Assembly (NCBI GenBank): GCA_027083895.1
Contig: JALWMN010000091.1
Span: 1-5,086, forward strand
Length of the DNA stretch: 5,086 nt
DNA from: Campylobacteraceae bacterium
Lineage (GTDB): Bacteria; Campylobacterota; Campylobacteria; Campylobacterales; Sulfurovaceae
Direction: 5' to 3'
The position numbers and the translations under genes were made by a program. The notes below the pieces were generated by a model, which ran no database searches, had not been told where the DNA came from, and worked only from the letters and a program-made list of their open reading frames with translations. The number at the start of each line of letters is the position of its first letter. Position 1 is the first letter of the stretch. Below, piece by piece: positions 1-4,353 of this stretch.

Positions 1-498
1 GAATTAATATTTGTAATTGTTATTGTTGGCATAATTGCAGGAGTAGCTATCCCTAAATTGGTAGCAACAAAAGATGATGCAAAAGCAGTTAAAATTGTAA
101 CAAAATTAAAACTTTTTATAGAAGATGTCAAATCTTACTATACAGCTAATGGTGAAAACGCGGTAATTAATCCTAATGGTGCTTGGGGCATAGTAACTTA
201 TGACAAAGTCACAAAAACAATTCCTGCCAATATAGCAAAAGCTGCAACAACTGGTGGTGAAGCATCATTTAATATTGGTAGTAACAATGGTGAGCAGTGT
301 TTTAACGTGACTGAAGCTACTCAACAAGTTGAAGTTAATGGTATTCAAGTAATCCAAAGAGTAATTGAAGTAACTGATGGAACAGATGCCTCTACAAGAG
401 TTTGTCACACAGCTTTACAATTAGCTAACCAAAGAGGTCTTCACAAACCTGGTACTACTGATATTTATGTTTTTGCTGCACAACAAGTAACCTTCTAA
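1..498 (+). CDS. Type IV pilin-like / pseudopilin protein, 5'-truncated by window edge
   Basis: Frame 1 is open from base 1 to the TAA at 496-498, giving 165 visible residues. The first residues, ELIFVIVIVGIIAGVAIPK, are the classic type IV pilin N-terminal helix: Glu at the position of pilin Glu5, a hydrophobic run of about 18 residues, then a Pro-Lys break. The leader peptide and the first four mature residues therefore lie before the window, and the TTG at 58 is not a real start. After the helix comes an amphipathic stretch (about 20-45) with a YYTANG-type segment usual in pseudopilins, then a soluble globular part. Two cysteines, about visible residues 100 and 135, could form the C-terminal disulfide common in pilins. 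Such proteins are inserted in the inner membrane, cleaved and methylated by a prepilin peptidase, and assembled into a type IV pilus or type II secretion pseudopilus. Which of the two cannot be told here. No clear terminator follows; a repeat starts 9 bases after the stop. Confidence 0.9.
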   Translation, partial: ELIFVIVIVGIIAGVAIPKLVATKDDAKAVKIVTKLKLFIEDVKSYYTANGENAVINPNGAWGIVTYDKVTKTIPANIAKAATTGGEASFNIGSNNGEQCFNVTEATQQVEVNGIQVIQRVIEVTDGTDASTRVCHTALQLANQRGLHKPGTTDIYVFAAQQVTF

Positions 499-507
499 CA
501 AAAGAAA

Positions 508-555
508 ACTAGGGGTCTTTCATTACTTTTTGCAAGAGTATAGAGGCAATTTCAA
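508..555. repeat. 48-bp direct repeat, copy 1
   Basis: This stretch, beginning ACTAGGGGTCTTTCATTACT and ending GAGGCAATTTCAA, recurs at 725-772 in the same orientation with one difference in 48 positions (T at 531 here, A at 748 there). Allowing one gap, the likeness runs on to about 560. It begins 9 bases after the pilin stop codon. It is far too long for a transposition target duplication, so it is more likely a duplicated piece of a mobile or recombining sequence. I do not recognise the family. Confidence 0.85.
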
Positions 556-664
556 TTAAAGAAATTATACCTAAATTGTTATTTATGTTAAAAGAGAAAA
601 AGAAGGGTCAAAAAGAGGGGTCGGGGCTTAACTTTTAACTTTTTCATTACTACCAATAAGAGCT
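556..664. other. Non-coding stretch between the repeats with a G-rich, RAYT-like tract
   Basis: No supported gene. It contains a purine-rich part with AGGGTC and AGGGGTC spaced 13 bases apart (603-622), then GGGGCTTAACTTTTAAC and TTTCATTACT (642-651). The combination of GGGGTC with a TTAACTTTTAACTTTT tract reminds me of sequences often seen beside REP-associated (Y1, IS200-like) transposase genes, but no transposase is present and this is recollection, not a match. AGGGGTC (616-622) and TTTCATTACT also occur, closer together, in the 48-bp repeats, so this may be a third, diverged relative. Confidence 0.25.
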
Positions 665-760
665 ATAACTGATAGTAACGGTAATTTGGTTAAAGAGATA
701 ACTTATGATAGTTATGGTAATAGTACTAGGGGTCTTTCATTACTTTTAGCAAGAGTATAG
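665..760 (+). pseudogene. Fragment of an RHS/YD-repeat protein
   Basis: One + frame reads ITDSNGNLVKEI followed by TYDSYGNST (665-727). This fits the YD/RHS repeat pattern, where Y-D-x-x-G-N and D-x-x-G-N units alternate at about 20-residue spacing. The frame has a stop at 629-631 upstream and, after the YD piece, runs straight into copy 2 of the 48-bp repeat and ends at TAG 758-760. Only about one repeat unit survives, so no function is left. RHS proteins are large secreted polymorphic toxins or surface proteins whose loci often carry orphan C-terminal fragments; this piece is best read as a relic of such a locus. A chance match is possible because the segment is only about 21 residues, but two GN motifs at the right spacing make that less likely. 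Confidence 0.5.
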
Positions 761-772
761 AGGCAATTTCAA
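725..772. repeat. 48-bp direct repeat, copy 2
   Basis: Same orientation as copy 1 and identical at 47 of 48 positions; the starts are 217 bases apart. The junction lies exactly at the end of the YD-repeat reading frame, so the frame changes from RHS-like to repeat-derived at 725. A one-gap alignment extends the likeness to about 778. Downstream the two copies differ completely, so each copy marks a boundary between unrelated sequences. Confidence 0.85.
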
Positions 773-1031
773 CTTAAATTCGGCTGTTTTATTCAAATTG
801 TGTCCCATTATGCCTGGAAAAAGAGAGGATATATTGGAGTTGAATATTGCAGAGTTTTTAATTCTTAAGGGATTAAAAAGGATGTTGTTGCTCTTACCTA
901 TTGAGATATGCGAACTATCAAGTAAGAAGATACAAGAGATGCTTGTAGGTTGTGTGCAAGATATGCTTGATAAGTTTAGTAGCAAATTTAATGCAGATAA
1001 TAACCATAAAGGGAGAGTCAAGGGAGCTTGA
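750..1031 (+). pseudogene. Unrecognised short reading frame, probably a gene remnant
   Basis: An open + frame runs from just after a TAG at 747-749 through copy 2 of the repeat to TGA at 1029-1031, about 93 codons. The possible starts are TTG at 798 and ATG at 810, and neither has a convincing Shine-Dalgarno sequence. The middle reads like a real protein (KREDILELNIAEFLILKGLK and nearby), alternating charged and aliphatic residues as in helices, and ends in a basic tail. I do not recognise the family. It may be the C-terminal part of a lost gene, such as an RHS-associated or transposase-associated protein. A complementary minus-strand frame over 746-1021 has an unprotein-like composition and was left out. 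Confidence 0.25.
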
Positions 1032-1112
1032 TCACCACTCTTTTGCGAAAAAGATGGATTAAGAAGAGGATTTTATAAGGCTCTTAAAGAGTAAAGAGAG
1101 AAACATTATATA

Positions 1113-1286
1113 ATGGTTGTTGCAGATGCTTCATCTTCTTCTTTGTATATAGAGTTAGAGGAGAGTATTCTCTTGGTCAAAGGAATTGATGCGATTATCC
1201 CAAATTTTGCATTAGAAGGTACATCAGATATGTTGGTGCTTGGTAGTAGGGTACTGGAGGAAAACATAGGCACACCTAGAGGGTAA
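1113..1286 (+). CDS. Small unrecognised ORF, 57 codons, doubtful
   Basis: ATG at 1113 to TAA at 1284-1286 encodes a 57-residue acidic, aliphatic-rich peptide beginning MVVADASSSSLYIELEES and ending ENIGTPRG. A weak purine run (AGAGAG, 1095-1100) lies rather far upstream. Past the stop the same frame stays readable (EALSKGKLQGRYARVHKR, 1287-1340) until a TAA near 1356, which suggests that the TAA interrupts a once longer gene. Signal peptide and membrane segment are absent. It is either a remnant of a decayed gene or a small unknown protein; I favour a remnant. Confidence 0.2.
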   Translation: MVVADASSSSLYIELEESILLVKGIDAIIPNFALEGTSDMLVLGSRVLEENIGTPRG

Positions 1287-1423
1287 GAAGCGTTAAGCAA
1301 AGGCAAACTGCAGGGACGCTATGCAAGAGTGCATAAACGCTTACCCGCTCACAGCTAAAAAGTTAAAGCAGTTTAACTTTTTTAACGCTACTCGCCCTTT
1401 GTAGGGTTGAAACCGCAGCGTCC
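1281..1423. repeat. Compact nest of inverted repeats, structured element of unknown type
   Basis: Several pairings are packed into about 143 bases. The arms 1281-1296 and 1382-1397 pair over 16 positions with two mismatches and one G-T. The arms 1314-1320 (GGACGCT) and 1417-1423 (AGCGTCC) are exact complements. ATGCA/TGCAT (1321-1334) forms a small hairpin with an AGAG loop. An 11-bp perfect hairpin with a GCAG loop sits at 1357-1382. AACGCTTACCC at 1336-1346 also complements 1281-1294 apart from a 3-base bulge, so alternative folds compete. The local GC content is above that of the flanks. It could be a mobile-element end, a recombination site or a structured RNA. Integron attC core boxes in the correct arrangement were not found. 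Nothing assigns it to a known class. Confidence 0.5.
1357..1382 (+). terminator. Perfect 11-bp hairpin ending in a T-run, possible terminator
   Basis: AAAAAGTTAAA (1357-1367), a GCAG loop, and TTTAACTTTTT (1372-1382) form a perfect stem, with one further T at 1383. The T-run is part of the stem rather than following a GC-rich stem, and the stem is almost wholly A-T, so termination would be weak. It lies inside the larger inverted-repeat nest and may simply be part of that element. Confidence 0.3.
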
Positions 1424-1800
1424 TAAGCACAATAAATCGCGAAGGCAAAAGGCTTTACTTTGGTGCCCCTGCTGCCAATGACCAATGAGATAGAGTATTA
1501 GCTAATGTAATTTTTGGGATTATAAAAAAAGCAGTTTATTCAAGCAGTTGTTAACATATAGAGGAGAAACCAAAATTTTTAAAGAAGTTTAAAATCTACT
1601 CCTATTATCTATTTTAAGATTTTCGTGATAGCAGTATTAAAGTGAAGTTTGATGGTTAGCCTAATACGAAGAATTTTATTGGCTCAATTGTAAATAAGAT
1701 TAAATAGCAGATAAAAAGGGACTATTTTTATTTCAATTTGTATATTTTTTAATGTGAAGATCGAAAATATAGTACTATTACATATGGGTATTTACTCTTA
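1424..1800. other. Gene-free stretch, apparently decayed DNA
   Basis: No supported gene on either strand. Short coding-like runs with stops occur on the + strand: INREGKRLYFGAPAANDQ then TGA (about 1431-1487), and SIKVKFDG, a stop, then PNTKNFIGSIVNKIK (about 1633-1707). They suggest old gene debris, but none is recognisable. A 10-bp palindrome ATAGTACTAT lies at 1769-1778 and could overlap a promoter for the lipoprotein gene downstream. Confidence 0.4.
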
Positions 1801-1803
1801 AAG

Positions 1804-1821
1804 CAACTCTTTTTTGAGTTG
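1804..1821 (+). other. Hairpin upstream of the lipoprotein gene
   Basis: CAACTC (1804-1809), a loop of six T, and GAGTTG (1816-1821) form a 6-bp stem. It would lie in the 5' leader of the lipoprotein mRNA, 22 bases before the ATG and just upstream of the GGGAAG site. There is no T-run after it, so it is not a standard terminator. Its role is unknown. Confidence 0.3.
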
Positions 1822-1843
1822 TGAAATGTAAAAAGGGAAGTTT

Positions 1844-2032
1844 ATGAGACAGTTATTACTTTTCAGTATAGGTTGTTTACTATTTAGTGGGTGTATCGCT
1901 AATGGAGCACCTAAAAAGATTTCTGTGATTGATGATGAACCTGTTGAGGTGACCTCTAGTATCATGATTGAGATAACTCAAGAGATGATAGATCGTTACT
2001 ATGCTGAGCGAGGAATAAAAAAAGAGGAGTAA
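1844..2032 (+). CDS. Small predicted lipoprotein, 62 residues
   Basis: ATG at 1844 is preceded by AAAAAGGGAAG (ending at 1840), a good ribosome-binding site, which fixes the start. The protein begins with MRQ, a hydrophobic stretch, and a lipobox LFSGC with Cys17, so it should be cleaved by signal peptidase II before Cys17 and lipidated there. Phe at the -3 position is less usual than Leu. The mature part is only about 46 residues: an alanine/lysine linker, an acidic section (DDEPVEV), then a helix-like tail ending in KKEE with no membrane segment. It probably sits on a membrane facing the periplasm. I do not recognise a family. It is convergent with the nifU-like gene, the two stop codons being 6 bases apart, and its last codons form part of the terminator of that operon. 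It could be a stand-alone small lipoprotein or the surviving end of a larger one. Confidence 0.7.
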   Translation: MRQLLLFSIGCLLFSGCIANGAPKKISVIDDEPVEVTSSIMIEITQEMIDRYYAERGIKKEE

Positions 2033-2040
2033 CTCCTCTT
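2015..2040 (-). terminator. Intrinsic terminator of the nifS-like/nifU-like operon
   Basis: Bases 2022-2029 (AAGAGGAG) and 2033-2040 (CTCCTCTT) are a perfect 8-bp stem with the loop TAA. On the minus strand the stem is followed by TTTTTATT, the layout of a Rho-independent terminator for transcription from nifS towards nifU. On the plus strand no T-run follows, so it is directional. The loop TAA is the stop codon of the lipoprotein gene, and the nifU-like stop codon (2039-2041) overlaps the stem base. Confidence 0.8.
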
Positions 2041-2974
2041 AAAGTGGAATTACACGAATACTCTTATCGAGTTTCTGTTTTAAGATCCCCTCGATTGCAA
2101 AGAGTGTTCCTGTACTTGCACTCGCACAACCATTGCAAGCCCCTAAATAGCGGATATAGATATCTGTATCTTCACCATTCTCTTTAATATCTAATATCTC
2201 CATATCGCCACCATCCATAATGAGCATTTGGCGGATATTTTCGTCGATTATTGCTTCTATGGCTACTCTCTTCTCTTCGAGGCTTAACTCTTTAAATGGT
2301 TTATCTGGAACTGCTGCTGTTTGTTTTTGCGACTCTTCGATCTCTTTGCGACTCTTTTGAAGGATATCATCTAAACTATTACTAAAGCCTGTTTGGGGGT
2401 GTGTAGATCCAAAGTAACCTGCACGTGTATAGTCGCTTAACTCTTCGAGTGTTTTGATATCGAACCGCTTGATACTCTCTTTGATAAATCGCTCTGTTGC
2501 ACCGGTAAATGGGTCAATAACATTACCCTCTACAATCGTTTCGCCAAGGTAGCTTTTTGCCATAAGATAGAGGGCATCAATCATAATATTTGTGATGAAT
2601 CGCAGCTGTTTAGGAAGTGCTGGCTTGTTTGGGTTTTCGCGTAAAAAGTACTCTAAACCCTTCTCTTTAAGTTGTAGTATCTCTTGAGGTGTTTTGTTTT
2701 TGGCAATGAGAGCTGCAATTGAGGCTACTGCGATCAATTCGCTCTCTCCAAAAACCTCGATTTTGCAATCGACTACTCTTTGCTCATTATTAAAAGCAGC
2801 ATAGATTGTAAGGGCTAAGCCACTCTTGCAAGAGCCGTAGTTGTAGGTAAAGAGAGTCGCTTGCATCGCTTGAGCCTCTTCTTCACTCAGTCTACCTATA
2901 TTTTGCTTTCCATTAATTAGGGAGTCGATTTTAAAATTTTCTCTTACCTGTGGGAGTATCGCTTGTTTACTCAT
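2039..2974 (-). CDS. NifU-like protein with scaffold and ferredoxin cysteines lost, Nfu CxxC kept
   Basis: This 311-residue protein has the three-part NifU layout and near-usual length. Residues about 10-145 match the IscU-like scaffold domain, about 146-210 the central [2Fe-2S] ferredoxin-like domain (the segment LEELSDYTRAGYF is clear), and about 232-311 the Nfu domain with DGGD (254-257) and CNGC (280-283). NifU normally assembles Fe-S clusters using sulfur from NifS. Here, by eye alignment, the three scaffold cysteines are replaced: Ser51 (with Cys49 two residues away), Glu77 in FGES, and Ile127; the adjacent aspartate is Leu53. All four ferredoxin cysteines are gone: no cysteine near 148-155, and GSTH at 189-192 in place of CxxC. 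The only cysteines are 49, 70, 280 and 283. It could still carry a cluster between two Nfu domains. The start is set by AAAGGAG (2980-2986) 5 bases before ATG. Transcribed with the nifS-like gene, whose stop codon abuts this ATG. Confidence 0.9.
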   Translation of the reverse strand: MSKQAILPQVRENFKIDSLINGKQNIGRLSEEEAQAMQATLFTYNYGSCKSGLALTIYAAFNNEQRVVDCKIEVFGESELIAVASIAALIAKNKTPQEILQLKEKGLEYFLRENPNKPALPKQLRFITNIMIDALYLMAKSYLGETIVEGNVIDPFTGATERFIKESIKRFDIKTLEELSDYTRAGYFGSTHPQTGFSNSLDDILQKSRKEIEESQKQTAAVPDKPFKELSLEEKRVAIEAIIDENIRQMLIMDGGDMEILDIKENGEDTDIYIRYLGACNGCASASTGTLFAIEGILKQKLDKSIRVIPL

Positions 2975-4141
2975 CTATTCTCCTTTGCAAGCAGAGATTT
3001 CGCGTATCTCTGTGACTGTTTCGTTAATTATTTTGATCGCCTCTTCTATCTCCTCTTCACTATTGTGTGACCAGAGGCTAAAACCAACTGTGCAGTGTTT
3101 AAGTGACTCATCGAGCTTTGCAAGCTCAATAAGAGAGATCCGTTCAAAATGTGCTCTTGTATAAGTTGCAAAAGAGTAAGCAAGAATACCTTTTTTTGCT
3201 AAAAGATCAATAAGCATACCTCCGTGGACTCCTTGAAATGCCATAATAGCAACTGTTGGAACACGCAGAGCCCAAGGGGAAAGCGAGTAGCTCTGTGGAA
3301 TCTTAAGAAGCTCCTCTTCGAGTTTATCACGAAGATCTCGTGTATCTTCGATCTCGAAATCAAGGGCATCGACTACACTCTCAAGTGCTTTAGCAAAACC
3401 AATTACTTTTGCAATATCTTGTATATTTGCTCGCAATCTGGCTTGTTCACTTTGATGTCCAAATATAAGTGGCATAAGTTCTGGAGCATCTTTTGCTATA
3501 TAGAGTGCACCTATATCTTTTGGCCCTCCAATATTTGCACCCTCAAAGCTTAAAAAATCGACCCTTTCTCGTTGTGTATCGATAGGGATTCTCCCCATAG
3601 CATCTCTTGCATTAGCAAAGAGTGCTACGCCATGAAGTGCACAAATTTGCGAAACCTCTTCGAGTGGCTGGATAACTCCACTCTCTTCATCTACAAGTGG
3701 GAGTGAGACAAGAGCTGTTTTGGTATTGATATACTCTTTTAAGATCTCAAGATCGATTGTACCATCGATAGTTGGTGGAATTCGGTGTACCCTACACCCT
3801 TGTGACTCTAGGAGTTTTAAGATACGCTCTTCGCCAATAGAGCAGCGATTAAATGCAATAATTGCATTTTTTCTACCTGTAAGAATATATTGGATATAGA
3901 TTGTAAAGTAGATTTGCGATATTGCTTCACTATTGCCGCTATTTAATAAAATTGTATCTTCATCTTTTGCATGGATAGAAGCATAGATCTTATCAATTGC
4001 CTCATGGTAAGCTTGAAGTGCTTTTTGATTTGTTTTCGCTTTGCTTGTAAGATCGATTGCTTTGTCTCTCCACGGCTCCATTGCATCTATTACATTGTGC
4101 ATTGTTGGGGTGGTGATATTACTATTTAATAAAATAGCCAT
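2975..4141 (-). CDS. NifS/IscS-like fold-type I protein lacking catalytic residues (pseudo-cysteine desulfurase)
   Basis: This 388-residue protein is collinear with NifS/IscS cysteine desulfurases (class V aminotransferase fold, usually about 385-405 residues). Landmarks are NSNITTPT (6-13, for DNNATTPT), NSGNSEA (67-73), EESGVIQPLEEV (152-163), GRIPID (183-188), GGPKDIGALYI (205-215) and the C-terminal GFSL with an EEEIEEA helix. The residues that do the chemistry are replaced: the PLP lysine of the S-x-H-K motif is Asn203 and its His is Ala202; H-x-D-A-x-Q is F175-A-N177-A-R-D180; the substrate-carboxylate Arg before FSL is Gly353; and the S-G-S-A-C loop is YSFATY (322-327) with no cysteine. 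Remaining cysteines (100, 116, 167, 350, 385) are not at that site. A PLP-dependent desulfurase activity is therefore not expected, while the fold and dimerisation may persist. AAAGGAG (4149-4155) 7 bases before ATG fixes the start. First gene of a two-gene operon. Confidence 0.9.
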   Translation of the reverse strand: MAILLNSNITTPTMHNVIDAMEPWRDKAIDLTSKAKTNQKALQAYHEAIDKIYASIHAKDEDTILLNSGNSEAISQIYFTIYIQYILTGRKNAIIAFNRCSIGEERILKLLESQGCRVHRIPPTIDGTIDLEILKEYINTKTALVSLPLVDEESGVIQPLEEVSQICALHGVALFANARDAMGRIPIDTQRERVDFLSFEGANIGGPKDIGALYIAKDAPELMPLIFGHQSEQARLRANIQDIAKVIGFAKALESVVDALDFEIEDTRDLRDKLEEELLKIPQSYSLSPWALRVPTVAIMAFQGVHGGMLIDLLAKKGILAYSFATYTRAHFERISLIELAKLDESLKHCTVGFSLWSHNSEEEIEEAIKIINETVTEIREISACKGE

Positions 4142-4353
4142 TCAAATTCTCCTTTGGGAGCGATATTGTCCGATTTGAATTTACAATTAAATAGCTTTGT
4201 TTCAACTTAGCTCTCAAAAAAAACAAAATAAAAAAGACTCTTTCGCTATAGTATAGATTTTTTGAGCTTTGATTAAATAATTATATGTATAATTAGCTAT
4301 TAGATTTAAATGCACCTCTATTAGTTTAAGTGGTGGTTTGTAAGGGCGAATAG
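4142..4353. promoter_or_regulatory. Divergent promoter region between nifS-like operon and LysR gene
   Basis: This gap must hold the promoters of both divergent genes. TAATTATATGTATAATTA (4278-4295) is a palindrome with 8-bp arms around TG. It contains TATAAT at 4288-4293 reading towards the LysR gene and, on the other strand, TATAAT at 4285-4280 reading towards the nifS-like gene. Neither has a good -35 hexamer at usual spacing, which is normal for sigma-70 promoters of Campylobacterota. A second minus-strand candidate, TATACT (4255-4250), lies within the palindrome CTATAGTATAG (4246-4256). LysR regulators often act on the divergent neighbour from such a gap, so the long palindrome may be the operator, though it is not a perfect T-N11-A box. 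A tract rich in A at about 4216-4235 may bend the DNA. Confidence 0.45.

Noticed and set aside
746..1021. Open frame on the minus strand, 91 codons
   Set aside because: Composition is Leu/Ser/Asn-rich and unlike a folded protein, there is no ribosome-binding site, and it is the complement of the more protein-like + frame over the same bases.
1109..1114. TATAAT as a promoter for the small frame at 1113
   Set aside because: It overlaps the ATG itself, so it could not drive a leadered transcript of that frame, and it has no fitting -35 sequence.
1106..1306. Open frame on the minus strand, 66 codons
   Set aside because: It overlaps the inverted-repeat element, has no good ribosome-binding site, and mirrors the + strand frame at 1113-1286, which reads more like a protein.
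1281..1423. Integron attC site
   Set aside because: A GTTAAGC-like core occurs (1292-1298), but the paired core boxes face the wrong way for the RYYYAAC...GTTRRRY layout, and there is no integron integrase or cassette in view.
499..1843. CRISPR array, tRNA or rRNA gene
   Set aside because: There are only two copies of the 48-bp repeat with no regular spacers, and I found no tRNA cloverleaf or conserved rRNA stretch.
3500..3545. Lys208 in GGPKDIG as a substitute PLP-binding lysine
   Set aside because: It is five residues after the SxHK lysine position and belongs to the family's own conserved GPK loop, so it is not a shifted catalytic lysine. A structure model could test this.
3224..3553. 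Open frame on the plus strand, 109 codons
   Set aside because: It lies wholly antisense within the nifS-like gene, is rich in Cys, Asn and aromatic residues, and has no upstream ribosome-binding site.
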